From positions 1 through 32,156 of the forward strand of contig JABUEW010000043.1 in the NCBI GenBank assembly GCA_013314855.1: DNA of 32,156 nt, given 5' to 3'. Positions 15,501 to 25,134 of the stretch are shown here, piece by piece. Position 1 is the first letter of the stretch. Each line of letters opens with the position of its first letter. The notes under the pieces were generated by a model, which searched no databases, was not told the origin of the DNA, and saw only the letters and a program-made list of their open reading frames with translations. The DNA comes from Bacillota bacterium (GTDB lineage Bacteria; Bacillota; Clostridia; Acetivibrionales; DUMC01). Position numbers and translations under genes: made by a program.

Positions 15501-16857
15501 TAATATCTCTTCTCCTCATCTTGGCAATAAAAAATCCGTCTGTATTATCAATATTCGGGAACAGCTGGACATAACCAACTTTAGCAGTTTCTCGGGAAAG
15601 TCCTGAAGGAAGCAGTTTGTCAAACTCCATCATTTGGAATTCACTGTTTGTATTTGACTCTAAAAATTCCCTTACAACTTCTATATTTTCATCAGACCCA
15701 ATAGTACAAGTACTATAAACAAGTACCCCTCCCGGTTTAACATATTCAGCTGAAGTCTTCAGTATTTTCAACTGCAGGCCCTTAATCTCTTTTTTATCTT
15801 CAAGAGCCCTGCTCCATTTTATCTCAGGTTTTCTTCTTATTATGCCCAATCCTGTACAGGGTGCATCGACTAGTACACGATGGGCCTTCATTATGTAGGC
15901 GGGGTCCAATAAGGTAGCATCATGTAACTCTGCTTTAATTATGTTCACCCCCAGCCTTGTAGCTGCTTCATTTATCAGTTTAATTCTATGCTCGTGAATA
16001 TCCCGCGAAATTACCAGTCCTTTGTTTTCCATTATCTCTGCTATGTGAGTTGATTTTCCTCCAGGGGCTGCACATACATCCATGACAAGTTCTCCAGGTG
16101 CTGGGTCTAATACCTGTGATACCAGCATTGAGGCTTCATCTTGGACCTGGAAATACCCTGCCCTGAACAACTCAGAACCTGTTATAGCTGTAGGGTTATT
16201 AATAATAAAAGCGTTGTCAATGTACCTTCCCTTTAAATATGCTATACCCTCTTCATTCATCTTCCTCATAAATTCATGCTTTGTTATCTTTATCGTGTTT
16301 ACTCTTACAGTAAAATCCGGATTTTTATTGTTGCTTTCAAGAAGGCTTTCAGTAAAGTCCTCTCCGAATAAATTTATCCAGTATTTAACCATCCATTCAG
16401 GGTGTGAATATTTAATTGATAAATATCTTACTGGTTCCTTATTTCTATCAGGGTATTTTATTTCGGTACGTCGCCTTGCTACATTCCTCAAAACCCCATT
16501 TACATAGCCACTGGAAGCATGGTGTCCATATTTTAAGGCAAGCTTTACACTTTCATTGCATGCTGCAGATTCCGGTATCCTATTGGTATAAAGTAATTGG
16601 TATATGCCTAACCTCAAAATATTCAGAATCCATGGAGAAAGCTTTTTTAAAGGAATATTTGAAAACTCCGCTATAACCCAATCTATAGCCAATTTCCACT
16701 TAACCGTCCCATATACCAGTCCGGTAATAAATACCTTGTCAACCTCCCTGAAAGCAGGGTTATTAAGATATTTATTTATGGTAATATTGGAATATGCCCC
16801 TTTTTCATTTATATCAAAGAGTATTTTCAATGCCGCCTCTCTGGACAAGTCAACCAT
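15493..16857 (-). CDS. rsmB: 16S rRNA (cytosine967-C5)-methyltransferase
   Basis: Methylates C967 of 16S rRNA using S-adenosylmethionine. 454 residues: an N-terminal NusB-like RNA-binding domain (about 1-135, [24 protein letters not shown] onward in part) and a C-terminal Rossmann methyltransferase with [12 protein letters not shown] (SAM loop), [18 protein letters not shown] (motif IV Cys) and [15 protein letters not shown] (motif VI Cys). I chose the ATG at 16857, which has GGAG 6 bases upstream and shares one base with the stop of the preceding protease gene (TAATG); an open frame extends 44 codons further, but that part is only the antisense-free overlap with yugP. Confidence 0.95.
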   Translation of the reverse strand: MVDLSREAALKILFDINEKGAYSNITINKYLNNPAFREVDKVFITGLVYGTVKWKLAIDWVIAEFSNIPLKKLSPWILNILRLGIYQLLYTNRIPESAACNESVKLALKYGHHASSGYVNGVLRNVARRRTEIKYPDRNKEPVRYLSIKYSHPEWMVKYWINLFGEDFTESLLESNNKNPDFTVRVNTIKITKHEFMRKMNEEGIAYLKGRYIDNAFIINNPTAITGSELFRAGYFQVQDEASMLVSQVLDPAPGELVMDVCAAPGGKSTHIAEIMENKGLVISRDIHEHRIKLINEAATRLGVNIIKAELHDATLLDPAYIMKAHRVLVDAPCTGLGIIRRKPEIKWSRALEDKKEIKGLQLKILKTSAEYVKPGGVLVYSTCTIGSDENIEVVREFLESNTNSEFQMMEFDKLLPSGLSRETAKVGYVQLFPNIDNTDGFFIAKMRRRDINE

Positions 16858-17561
16858 TAATCGCTCCTTCTCCTGCCCCCCGCCAGCAACATCAAACGCA
16901 ACAAGCTTGCAATAGCTACAGCTGCTGATGCCACATAAGTCATCGCTGCTGCACGCAGAACTTTTTTTGCAGGTTCCGCCTCGTCCCATGTAAGAATACC
17001 CATATCTTCCAGGGAAGCAATTGCCCTTGTGCTGGCATTAAACTCTACAGGTAGAGTTACAATATAAAAGGCAACCGCAGCAGCATAAAGTATTATTCCC
17101 ACGTATATAAGAGGATACAGTTGTAATATTATACCAAATATTGCTAGATAAGGTCCTGCAGCCGAACCTATATTTGCAACAGGTACCAAAGTACTTCTTA
17201 AAGCCAGAGGTGCATATCCGTACTTATGTTGAAGGGCATGCCCTGTTTCATGGGCAGCAACACCCAGCGCAGCAACCGAATTACTTCCATATACTGCCTG
17301 GGAAAGCCTTACCACTTTTGTCCTGGGGTCATAATGGTCGGTCAGCTCTCCCGGTACCATCTGGACAGACACATCCCTTAGTCCATGCCGGTCAAGTATG
17401 TTACGGGCAACTTCCGCCCCAGTTAAACCATTCCTATTGGGCAACTTCCTATATTTATTAAATGTGCCTTTAACCTTAAATTGAGCATATAATGCAAACA
17501 AGAAGGCTGGAACTACTAATATAAGATAATACTGGTCAAATCCATAAAAATATCTCATCAT
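16857..17561 (-). CDS. yugP: Membrane zinc metallopeptidase (YugP family)
   Basis: A 234-residue inner-membrane protease of the Zn_peptidase_2 family. The zinc motif HETGHALQH lies in the middle (AAHETGHALQHKYGYAPL), between an N-terminal membrane segment (YYLILVVPAFLFALYA) and further hydrophobic segments (LAIFGIILQLYPLIYVGIIL, YAAAVAFYIVTL and a C-terminal helix ending in Arg-rich residues). The substrate is unknown. The gene sits between fmt and rsmB, a position common in Firmicutes, and its stop codon overlaps the rsmB start. Confidence 0.9.
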   Translation of the reverse strand: MMRYFYGFDQYYLILVVPAFLFALYAQFKVKGTFNKYRKLPNRNGLTGAEVARNILDRHGLRDVSVQMVPGELTDHYDPRTKVVRLSQAVYGSNSVAALGVAAHETGHALQHKYGYAPLALRSTLVPVANIGSAAGPYLAIFGIILQLYPLIYVGIILYAAAVAFYIVTLPVEFNASTRAIASLEDMGILTWDEAEPAKKVLRAAAMTYVASAAVAIASLLRLMLLAGGRRRSD

Positions 17562-17606
17562 CCTATCATCACCTCGTTATATATAATATCCAAATACAAT
17601 ACTATG

Positions 17607-18557
17607 TTATCCGAAAACTTCTCCTACATTAAAATTGTGCCAACATTCCTCAATGCATAGTTTTTTACAGCCGTCAAACTGGAGCTCAAGTATCTGTATA
17701 TAGCCTTTCCCACAAGCAACAAATATTCCATTCTTTTCCTTTTTGCAAATTAAGCCGGGCATTTTTATGTAATCCTCCCTTTTTTCAACTGTACAACTTG
17801 CCGGGCATGCAACTTTTGATTTCCATATTTTAACTCTTTTCCCCTTGTAGAAAGTATAAGCCCCCGGCCAGGGATTAGTGCCTCTTATAAGGTTGTGTAT
17901 ATTTTCCGAGGGTTTGTCCCAGTCTATTAAACCCATTTCTTTTTTCAGCATGGGTGCATATGAGGCCTCTTCTTCTCTTTGCGGAATCCTCTGTATAGTC
18001 CCGGTTTTTATCATCTCCAGAGTATCTTTCAAAACTTCGGCACCAAGAAACGCTAACTTATCATGGAGTTCTCCTGCCGTCATGTCTTCAGGTATATCTA
18101 TTTCCCTTTTCAATAAAATATCTCCTGTATCCATTCCTGCATCAGTCAGCATTGTTGTAATCCCTGTTTTGGTTTCGCCGTTTATTATTGCCCAATTAAT
18201 AGGTGCAGCTCCTCGATATTTCGGCAAAAGCGAAGCATGGACATTTATACAGCCTTTCTTCGGAATATCAAGCACTTCCTGTGGAAGTATTTTCCCATAT
18301 GCAGCAGTAATCAGAAGGTCAGGAGCTATTTTTTTTAAAGTAGAGACAAATTCTTCAGTGTTCACTTTTTCGGGCTGCAATACATGTATGCCAAGCTTTT
18401 CTGCATATTCTTTAACCGGAGGGCAGCAAAGCTTTTTACCTCTCCCCTTCGGTTTGTCCGGTTGTGTAACTACAGCAACAACCCCGTATCCTTCTCTGAC
18501 AAGCATATCCAAACTCGGCACTGCAAATTCGGGAGTACCCATAAAAACAACTTTCAT
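17607..18557 (-). CDS. fmt: Methionyl-tRNA formyltransferase
   Basis: Formylates Met-tRNA(fMet) with 10-formyl-tetrahydrofolate for translation initiation. 316 residues, the usual size. Catalytic residues are N105 and H107 in NVHASLLPKYRGAAPINWA and D143 in GMDTGDILL. The C-terminal domain (about 205-316) is the tRNA-binding part. It follows def by 29 bases; def and fmt form the classic pair that adds and removes the formyl group. The start MKVVFMGTPEFAVPSL is the family's. Confidence 0.97.
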   Translation of the reverse strand: MKVVFMGTPEFAVPSLDMLVREGYGVVAVVTQPDKPKGRGKKLCCPPVKEYAEKLGIHVLQPEKVNTEEFVSTLKKIAPDLLITAAYGKILPQEVLDIPKKGCINVHASLLPKYRGAAPINWAIINGETKTGITTMLTDAGMDTGDILLKREIDIPEDMTAGELHDKLAFLGAEVLKDTLEMIKTGTIQRIPQREEEASYAPMLKKEMGLIDWDKPSENIHNLIRGTNPWPGAYTFYKGKRVKIWKSKVACPASCTVEKREDYIKMPGLICKKEKNGIFVACGKGYIQILELQFDGCKKLCIEECWHNFNVGEVFG

Positions 18558-18586
18558 CAGCTTTCCACTCCTTATAAACCTTCTTA

Positions 18587-19048
18587 CTACCGGGAATCAA
18601 TATACCTTATTACCTTATCCTTAAAAAGTATTCCGTCCAAATGGTCAATTTCATGGCATAGAACCCTAGCAAGTAAACCTTCACCCGTTATTACAACTTC
18701 TTCACCTTTTTCGTTCAAAGCTTCTACTACTACTTTCTGAGGCCTTTTTACTTCTCCATATACTCCAGGTATGCTAAGACAGCCTTCTGCTTCACTCTGT
18801 TCTCCCTCTTCGGAAACTATTCTGGGGTTAATAAGTTTAAAAAGACCCTTCCCATCTTCTATATCTATTACAATGGCTCGTTTTAATACTCCTACCTGGG
18901 GAGCTGCAAGTCCGATTCCATCGTTTTCATACATGGTTTCCGCCATATCATTTAATAAGTTAATTATTTTATCAGTAATGACATCAACTTCTCTTGACTT
19001 CTTCCGTAAAATTTCCTCCCCTTCTTTTCTGATTCTTCTTAACGCCAT
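18587..19048 (-). CDS. def: Peptide deformylase
   Basis: Removes the formyl group from nascent proteins; an Fe(II)/Zn hydrolase. 153 residues. Motif 1 is [10 protein letters not shown] (44-53), motif 2 EGCLS with metal ligand C90, and motif 3 HEIDH with H132 and H136 as ligands and E133 catalytic. The ATG at 19048 has GGAGG 6 bases upstream and fits the family start; an earlier in-frame ATG at 19066 lies before that site. It lies 30 bases after priA. Confidence 0.97.
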   Translation of the reverse strand: MALRRIRKEGEEILRKKSREVDVITDKIINLLNDMAETMYENDGIGLAAPQVGVLKRAIVIDIEDGKGLFKLINPRIVSEEGEQSEAEGCLSIPGVYGEVKRPQKVVVEALNEKGEEVVITGEGLLARVLCHEIDHLDGILFKDKVIRYIDSR

Positions 19049-19078
19049 AATAAACCTCCAAAACATTTTTACATTATA

Positions 19079-21538
19079 TTATAGCATATTGACAGGATTA
19101 ATATCTATACTTAATTCTATCATATCCTTATTATTTTTTACTCTGTTAAATTCATCTGATGTTTCTCTCAAAACATTAATAAGAATATCTATATCCTTAC
19201 TCTTCAAAACAAGTCTCCATCTGTACTTATTTTTTATTTTTACTATTGGCGGTTTCATAGGACCAAGTATCTCATAACGGTTTTTATCAATGCTTTTACT
19301 TTCGAAATTTCTGCATATTATATTTTTCACTATTTTTGAACTTTCCAGTACAGTCTTATCACTAACTCCGCTCATAATTACCAGGGCAATATTAGTAAAA
19401 GGAGGATAATCCATTTCCTTACGCAATCTTATTTCTTGCCGGTAAAACGAGGCATAATCGTGTTTACAGGCAGCAAGTATGCTGAAATCTTCGGTATTAT
19501 ATGACTGTATTACAACCCTTCCCGGAATCTCTCCCCTTCCTGCCCTGCCTGCAACCTGGGTCAACAGCTGGAACGTCTTTTCCGATGCCCTGTAGTCTGC
19601 AATGTTCAACATGCTGTCAGCTGCCAGTACACCCACAAGAGTTACATTAGGGAAATCATGCCCTTTTGCTATCATCTGTGTTCCTACCATTATATTAATA
19701 TTCTGATCGCGAAATTTACCTAGTATATCTGCATGGGAATTCTTATAACCTGTCGTATCCGAATCCATCCTGATAACCGTACTGCCAGGGAAGTATCTTT
19801 TTGTCTCTTCTTCCAATTTCTGGGTACCTAAGCCAAAATGCCTTATATATTTGCTCTTACATTTTGGACACTCTTTCGGCACCTTTACCGTATACCCGCA
19901 ATAATGGCATGTCAGCCTCTCCCCTATTGCATGGTAAGTAAGGGTAATACTACAGTTTATACACCTGGCTACATATCCGCAGTTCCTGCATAAAACAAAA
20001 GGCGAATAACCTCTCCTGTTTAAGAGTAGTATGGTCTGCTGCCTTAGATCAATATTTTTACTAATTTCTTCTGCAAGTTTATTGCTGAAGATCGAGCGGT
20101 TACCCTTGTTTAACTCCTCCCTCATATCAACAAGTTCAACTCTCGGGAGCAACATGTTATTTGGCCTTTCTTTCATTTCAATAAAACCAATTTTACCTTC
20201 TTCAGCCCTGTAATAGGTTTCTACCGACGGCGTAGCAGAACCTAACAGCAATAATCCCCCCTGTTGCTTGCAGATATATCTTGCAATGTCGGCTGCATGA
20301 TATTTGGGGGTTATCTCGGATTTATAACTTCCCTCATGTTCTTCGTCGATAATAATAAGGCCGATACGTTCAAGAGGAGCAAAAATGGCCGATCTTGCAC
20401 CAATTACCACTTTTATCTTTTTTTCCATTATAAGGCGCCACTGGTCGTACCGCTCACCAAGAGAAAGCCTGCTGTGAAGTACCGCCACATCATTTCCAAA
20501 CCTTCCCTTGAATCTTGCCGTCATTTGAGGAGTAAGGGATATTTCCGGAACCAACACGATAGCTTCTTTTCCCTTCCCGATAACATACTGTATCAATTGC
20601 ATATAAACCTCGGTTTTCCCGCTTCCCGTAACCCCATGAAGCAAAAACTCGCTAAACCTTCCTTCATCTATCCGGTCTTTTAGTATCTTTAAAGCTTCAT
20701 CCTGTTCGTCCGTCAAATCTAACGGCCTGGTACTTTCATAGCCCGTATCCTTAAAAGGACTTCTTTTTACTTCTATTTCTTTAAAATCTATATATCCATA
20801 TTTTTTTAAGGTGTCCAGCACTCCGGGGGATACTCCCGCAAATTTAACAATATCCTGGACAGCCACGTATTCGTTATCCATAAGAATTTCAAGCACTTTT
20901 ATCTGCTGGATTCTTTTTAGTTTGTTACCTTCAATAACGTTTGCTATTTCTTCTTTTGGCAGAACAGCATATGCCACACGTATAAATTTTTCCTTTACCC
21001 TGGTTGCAAATTCTTCTCTAATGCTGATTATTCCTTTCGCTTCCAAATCCCTGAGGTATTTATGAAAAGACCTTAGGCTTAGTTTGTTTTTTAATTCAGT
21101 TAATTCACATTCATTCCCACACTCTACGAGAGCATCAAGTATTTTCTTTTCATTTTCTTTTACATGCCCTTCATAATTTTCCAGCTTCACAATTCTATAG
21201 GCTTTTACGCCTACCCCTGCCGGAAGCATACATTTTATTGCATCATGGTATGTACAAATATACCTCTCCCTCATCCATGCAGCAAGCCTAATCATTCTTT
21301 CATTTAAGACCGGTTTTTCATCCACCAATTTATTAATACTTTTAAGACCATCCCAGTTGCTGCTATCCAATACATCCAAAACATATGCCTCTTTCGGCAT
21401 GTTTGTCTTACCGAAGGGCACAATAACCCTCACTCCTGGTTTAACACTGTCTTTTAGTTTAGCCGGAATAACATAATGGTATTCTTTGTCAAACTCCCTG
21501 GTGCAATTACTAATTACAACTGAAGCAATATTCCCCAT
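19079..21538 (-). CDS. priA: Primosomal protein N' (replication restart helicase)
   Basis: Recognises abandoned replication forks and reloads the replisome. About 819 residues. N-terminal 3' DNA-binding domain, then a winged-helix region, then a superfamily 2 helicase core with Walker A GVTGSGKTEVY and DEEH (IIDEEHEGSYK). The zinc-binding cysteine array CRNCGYVARCINC with CHYCGY and CPKCKSK follows, and helicase motifs V and VI are seen as GTQMIAKGHDFPNVTLVG and QVAGRAGR. The ATG at 21538 is my choice; an in-frame GTG at 21547 is possible, and neither has a clear ribosome site. It lies 28 bases after the small P-loop gene. Confidence 0.96.
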   Translation of the reverse strand: MGNIASVVISNCTREFDKEYHYVIPAKLKDSVKPGVRVIVPFGKTNMPKEAYVLDVLDSSNWDGLKSINKLVDEKPVLNERMIRLAAWMRERYICTYHDAIKCMLPAGVGVKAYRIVKLENYEGHVKENEKKILDALVECGNECELTELKNKLSLRSFHKYLRDLEAKGIISIREEFATRVKEKFIRVAYAVLPKEEIANVIEGNKLKRIQQIKVLEILMDNEYVAVQDIVKFAGVSPGVLDTLKKYGYIDFKEIEVKRSPFKDTGYESTRPLDLTDEQDEALKILKDRIDEGRFSEFLLHGVTGSGKTEVYMQLIQYVIGKGKEAIVLVPEISLTPQMTARFKGRFGNDVAVLHSRLSLGERYDQWRLIMEKKIKVVIGARSAIFAPLERIGLIIIDEEHEGSYKSEITPKYHAADIARYICKQQGGLLLLGSATPSVETYYRAEEGKIGFIEMKERPNNMLLPRVELVDMREELNKGNRSIFSNKLAEEISKNIDLRQQTILLLNRRGYSPFVLCRNCGYVARCINCSITLTYHAIGERLTCHYCGYTVKVPKECPKCKSKYIRHFGLGTQKLEEETKRYFPGSTVIRMDSDTTGYKNSHADILGKFRDQNINIMVGTQMIAKGHDFPNVTLVGVLAADSMLNIADYRASEKTFQLLTQVAGRAGRGEIPGRVVIQSYNTEDFSILAACKHDYASFYRQEIRLRKEMDYPPFTNIALVIMSGVSDKTVLESSKIVKNIICRNFESKSIDKNRYEILGPMKPPIVKIKNKYRWRLVLKSKDIDILINVLRETSDEFNRVKNNKDMIELSIDINPVNML

Positions 21539-21566
21539 ACTCAACACTTTTAAAAAACATCATCAA

Positions 21567-21974
21567 TTAAATATATTCTTTTAAAAACTCCGGCATATTT
21601 TCCTTGCTGCCGGATACACTTATATTAAACTCAACCTTGTATTTAGAAGCAATTCTTTTCAATTTTGAAAAAAAGCTTTCAAGACTTCCTGCATTTTCTT
21701 TTAGTATATGTGTGATCCCATCAATAAAAATCCATTTCACATCATAGTTTTGAGCAATTATTCCACATATGAAACCTAAAAGTCCTTCTTCAGTTTCTAC
21801 AGGAAATTCACTGATATTTATAAACCGGACACCGTGCTTTAAGTCATAAATAAGCTGATTCCCATAGTCTATAAATACAATACATCCATAGTTTTTGTCT
21901 GCCATTTTATTGGCATATTCTACCATGGCCCTGGTCTTCCCGGTACCTTTTTCCCCATAAATAGCTTTAATCAT
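21567..21974 (-). CDS. Small P-loop ATP-binding protein of unknown function
   Basis: A 135-residue protein with Walker A GEKGTGKT at 7-14 and a likely Walker B at WIFIDGI in its middle, followed by a sensor-like strand FNISVSGSK. It is far shorter than AAA+ or RecA proteins and close to a minimal single-domain nucleotide-binding fold. Some databases label relatives PilT-like or twitching motility, which nothing here supports. A strong GGGAGGGG ribosome site precedes the ATG. It lies just upstream of priA and downstream of the polyprenyl synthase gene after a 106-base gap, so it may be the first gene of the priA unit. A role with PriA in replication is only an inference from position. Confidence 0.75.
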   Translation of the reverse strand: MIKAIYGEKGTGKTRAMVEYANKMADKNYGCIVFIDYGNQLIYDLKHGVRFINISEFPVETEEGLLGFICGIIAQNYDVKWIFIDGITHILKENAGSLESFFSKLKRIASKYKVEFNISVSGSKENMPEFLKEYI

Positions 21975-22080
21975 TCATATACACCCCTCCCTTTTTTCTT
22001 CCGATGCTTTTTCTCTTCATCCTAATCTTATATATATCTTATATATACAATAATATATTTTTTCAGTTATTTCAAGCATA

Positions 22081-23052
22081 TTAGTCTTTTAATTTTAGCC
22101 TCAGCCTGGTTATCAAATCCTGAAAAATGCCCTTATACCTATTGTTTGGAAGAGAATTAAGTGTATCAATACCTCTCTCTATATATTTCTCAAGTATTTT
22201 TTCCGAATATTTTATTCCTCCTAATTCTTTTACCGCAGTTATTGCCATTGCTATTTCTTTACACGGTACTTTGCCTTCCCTATCTTTAAAAGTCAGTATT
22301 GTCCTTTTAAGTGTCTCACTTTTTGCCATGGCGTATATAAGAGGCAGTGTTATTACTCCCTTTGAAATATCGTTACCTGTGGGTTTTCCTGTAACTTCCG
22401 GCTCCAGGATAAAATCATTTATATCGTCCCGTATCTGAAAAGCCATACCATAATAAAATCCGAACCTGGTTAAAGTCTTTACAATATGGGAGTGACATTC
22501 TGCAGAATCCGCACCCAGGGCACATGCAGCGGAGAATAAGACAGCAGTTTTCCTATTGGTTTTTTTCAAGTATGAAACTATCGAAGTGTTAATATTGAAC
22601 CTATCAAGAAATTGGTCAACTTCTCCTTCACAAATTGATTTCAACCCTTTGGCTATAATTTCCATTTTATCTTTGGATACTTTTCCTGAAAGCATTAAAA
22701 CAGCTTTTGTAAATAAATAATCACCAGTATAAATTGCCATATCTGTACCATATTTCTCAGATACGGTAATTACGCCTCTTCTTATTTTTGAATTATCTAT
22801 TATATCATCATGAACAAGGGTTGCATTATGAAGTATTTCAATCGCCCCTGCTATGGGTATGGTCTTTTCTCTTCTATATTCCCCGAATTTGGCAGAATTT
22901 ATGACAAATAGAGGCCGTATCCTTTTGCCTCCCGAATCTATTAAGGTCTGAACAATTTCTTCAAGGGTTTTATTCCTTGAATGTATGCTGTTTTTTATAA
23001 ATTCTTCAACCAACTTCAGTTCCTGGAATATTTCCGGATATTCGCTCCACAA
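22081..23052 (-). CDS. Polyprenyl diphosphate synthase (HepT/DmkB-like)
   Basis: Adds isopentenyl diphosphate units to make the isoprenoid tail of menaquinone or demethylmenaquinone, or another long-chain polyprenyl product. 323 residues of the trans-prenyltransferase family: GGKRIRP (41-47), first Asp-rich motif DDIID (82-86), KTAVLF, and second Asp-rich motif DDIND (209-213) in FQIRDDIND. The start is TTG with a weak site; no ATG exists near the family's N terminus (WSEYPEI), so TTG is accepted. It is the last of four adjacent genes with the EetA/EetB/ApbE-like set, matching DmkB of Listeria, whose quinone serves extracellular electron transfer. No menaquinone ring genes are in the window. 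Confidence 0.9.
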   Translation of the reverse strand: MWSEYPEIFQELKLVEEFIKNSIHSRNKTLEEIVQTLIDSGGKRIRPLFVINSAKFGEYRREKTIPIAGAIEILHNATLVHDDIIDNSKIRRGVITVSEKYGTDMAIYTGDYLFTKAVLMLSGKVSKDKMEIIAKGLKSICEGEVDQFLDRFNINTSIVSYLKKTNRKTAVLFSAACALGADSAECHSHIVKTLTRFGFYYGMAFQIRDDINDFILEPEVTGKPTGNDISKGVITLPLIYAMAKSETLKRTILTFKDREGKVPCKEIAMAITAVKELGGIKYSEKILEKYIERGIDTLNSLPNNRYKGIFQDLITRLRLKLKD

Positions 23053-23067
23053 GTTAACAACACAACC

Positions 23068-23592
23068 TTATCTTACCAAAATTTTTTGAAAAATATTTGT
23101 CCTTTTTAAAGCCTTTATCAAATAATTGCTGCACAAACCTACAAAGCTTCCCATAATTACTCCCGATAGGATAAGTATAGGCAGATAGGCCATTACTGAA
23201 AAATCTTTCATAATAACACCTGCCATTAGCAATTGGCCTATATTGTGCATCACGGCACCTGCAATACTTATCCCGATAATACTGAATAATCCTGTCGTTT
23301 TGTAATACATGAAATTCATAACGACAGTGCTGAGGATACCTCCTGCAATACTAAAAAGAAATACGGTAAACCCTCCTGTAAAAAGAGAAGAAATTACAGT
23401 CCTTAAAATTACAAGTATAAAGGCATCTTTAAGCCCTAAAAATACTATGGTTGTAAGGACGATAATATTTGCCAACCCCAGTTTAATACCCGGTAATGCT
23501 ATTGGTAAAGGTATCCAGTTTTCGATTATCGAGAGAACTATTGCTTGCGCCGTAAAAATTGCAAGCATTACCATCTTCTTTGTTTTCCCCAT
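23068..23592 (-). CDS. eetB: Gx-transporter family membrane protein (EetB-like)
   Basis: A 174-residue protein with five or six membrane segments, e.g. MVMLAIFTAQAIVLSII, LANIIVLTTIVFLG, FTVFLFSIAGGIL, GISIAGAVMHNIGQLLMAG and MAYLPILILSGVIMG. It belongs to the family labelled heptaprenyl diphosphate synthase component I or Gx transporter, and the SLFTGG...AGGILS stretch is typical. It has no prenyl-synthase active site. In Listeria and Enterococcus the homologue EetB is needed for extracellular electron transfer, apparently for moving electrons through the membrane together with EetA. The ATG comes 1 base after the stop of the EetA-like gene, so the pair is coupled. Family assignment is firm; role by analogy. 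Confidence 0.82.
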   Translation of the reverse strand: MGKTKKMVMLAIFTAQAIVLSIIENWIPLPIALPGIKLGLANIIVLTTIVFLGLKDAFILVILRTVISSLFTGGFTVFLFSIAGGILSTVVMNFMYYKTTGLFSIIGISIAGAVMHNIGQLLMAGVIMKDFSVMAYLPILILSGVIMGSFVGLCSNYLIKALKRTNIFQKILVR

Positions 23593-23593
23593 G

Positions 23594-24007
23594 TTAATAC
23601 GTTACTCCGTCTACTTCATCTTTTTTCCCTTCAATTTTTATCATGAAGCGCCCAGGCAGGCAAACAGCAGTATCGCCCGGTTTTTCCAACCACCCTGTCT
23701 TCACGCAAACCTTATCGGGACAATTAGATTCTTCAAACCTGATCCTGCCCTTTTCAATTAAAATCACAACCCGGTAATCCCCCGAGATTTCCAGCCTCTC
23801 GGGGCCTTTTATTTCATCAAGGTCAACTTCTTTTATTATCTTATTGCCCTGCCTTATAACTGCGACTTTACGGATATTGGCTCCTCTTGAAAAAGCTTCC
23901 GGCAACAAGATGCCGGCTAAAGCTAAAAGTAGTATAAAAGTAACAAGAAAAACATCTCCTTTTTTAAAAATATTACCTTGTTTAGAAATATTACCTTTTT
24001 TCAACAT
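23594..24007 (-). CDS. eetA: NusG domain II membrane protein (EetA-like)
   Basis: A 137-residue protein with one N-terminal membrane helix (VFLVTFILLLALAGILL, about 19-35) and an extracytoplasmic NusG-II (DUF1312) domain containing SNCPDKVCVKTGW and AVCLPGR, with conserved cysteines C96, C101 and C116. The Cys pair could form a disulfide or bind a redox centre. It corresponds to EetA of the Listeria electron-transfer locus. The ATG at 24007 has AAGGA 8 bases upstream and overlaps the end of apbE by 17 bases; an ATG at 24028 has no good site. The fixed order apbE-eetA-eetB-prenyl synthase argues for one complex or pathway. Confidence 0.82.
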   Translation of the reverse strand: MLKKGNISKQGNIFKKGDVFLVTFILLLALAGILLPEAFSRGANIRKVAVIRQGNKIIKEVDLDEIKGPERLEISGDYRVVILIEKGRIRFEESNCPDKVCVKTGWLEKPGDTAVCLPGRFMIKIEGKKDEVDGVTY

Positions 24008-25109
24008 AATTAAATTCCTTGCTTTCATCCTTTAAAACAAAATTGCCTCTTAACCCTGAAGATACATAAATGTTTTTGTCTCGTGTAATAAAAATACCTT
24101 CAACTCCTTCTAAACTCTCTACCAGTTCCATTCCCTTTTCCAGCCCCAAAACAAATACGGCCGTTGATAAAGCATCTCCCTTAATTGACAGGTCCGTTAT
24201 AATTGTTGCACTAATTAGGCCTGAGTCTGAAGGATAACCCGTTTTTGGGTCCAGTATATGATGATACCTTTTGCCGTTTGCCTCAAAATACCTTTCATAA
24301 TCACCCGATGTTATAACAGCCTTGTCAGATACCTCAACTATTCCGATATATTTGCCCGTCACATCCCTTGGGTGTTGTATTCCTATTTTCCATGGGGTTC
24401 CATCGGGTTTTTTACCTAGGGTTACTACATTTCCACCCAAATTTATATAGGCGGATTTTATTCCATGTTTTTTGTAGATTTTTATAGCTTCGTCCCCGGC
24501 ATACCCCTTTGCTATACCGCCCAAATCAATTGACTGGCCGGTTCTTCCCAGTTTTGCCTTCAAATTTTCCTCATCAATAAATAAATCTTTATAATTTACC
24601 AATAAAAGTAAATCTTTAATTTCTTTTTCTTCAGGTACTCTTTGTTTATCCGTAGATATTCCCCATGCCTTTATTAAGGGTCCCACAGTTGGATCAAAGG
24701 CGCCACTGCTTAATTGGGAATATTCTTTTGCTTTTGACAGTACATATATGGTATCCTGACTTAAGCTAACAGCACCCTTCCCTGCCATTTTATTAAGTGC
24801 GTTCACTTCACTATCCGGCGAATTTACTGTCATTTTGCGTTCAATATCCTTAAGCCTTTCAGCCACCTCTTTTACTGCATTACTTGCATTGCTTGAATTA
24901 TTTGCATTACCCTCATTATCTCCATTATTTGCATATACCTTCTGGGTTATAATTGTACCCATCAAAAACTCCTGCCACTCAACAAGTCCATCCTCATCAG
25001 AGTTCTTCTTATTTTTACCTGCGCAGGATGTTAAAGGCGTTAAGATTAAAGGTAACAACAAAATTATTGCATATAGCTTTATCTTGTACAATAGGAAATT
25101 ATTATCCAT
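23991..25109 (-). CDS. apbE: ApbE-type FAD:protein FMN transferase, lipoprotein (FmnB-like)
   Basis: Transfers FMN from FAD onto a Ser/Thr of partner flavoproteins outside the membrane. 372 residues. The signal peptide ends in a lipobox, PLTSC with lipid-bearing C29, so the enzyme is membrane-anchored. Family motifs: SSGAFDPTVGPLIKAWG, GRTGQSIDLGGIAKGYAGDEA, YINLGGNVVTLG, ITSGDYERYFEANGKRYHHILDPKTG in parts, and the metal-binding region DLSIKGDALSTAVFVLG. The ATG at 25109 is preceded by AGGAGA; the open frame extends 14 codons upstream to a GTG inside a tandem repeat, which has no proper site. A substrate is next door: the lipoprotein at 25345-25761 carries the flavinylation motif. Confidence 0.93.
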   Translation of the reverse strand: MDNNFLLYKIKLYAIILLLPLILTPLTSCAGKNKKNSDEDGLVEWQEFLMGTIITQKVYANNGDNEGNANNSSNASNAVKEVAERLKDIERKMTVNSPDSEVNALNKMAGKGAVSLSQDTIYVLSKAKEYSQLSSGAFDPTVGPLIKAWGISTDKQRVPEEKEIKDLLLLVNYKDLFIDEENLKAKLGRTGQSIDLGGIAKGYAGDEAIKIYKKHGIKSAYINLGGNVVTLGKKPDGTPWKIGIQHPRDVTGKYIGIVEVSDKAVITSGDYERYFEANGKRYHHILDPKTGYPSDSGLISATIITDLSIKGDALSTAVFVLGLEKGMELVESLEGVEGIFITRDKNIYVSSGLRGNFVLKDESKEFNYVEKR

Positions 25110-25134
25110 TCTCCTGGTGCAATCTCCTTTTAAA

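Noticed and set aside
16857-16989. 44-codon N-terminal extension of rsmB
   Set aside because: It lies wholly within yugP, does not resemble the NusB domain, and the ATG at 16857 has a good ribosome site and a TAATG junction.
17878-18624. Plus-strand open frame of 248 codons opposite fmt
   Set aside because: fmt is complete with all catalytic residues on the minus strand, and the plus frame is a Ser-rich shadow without family features.
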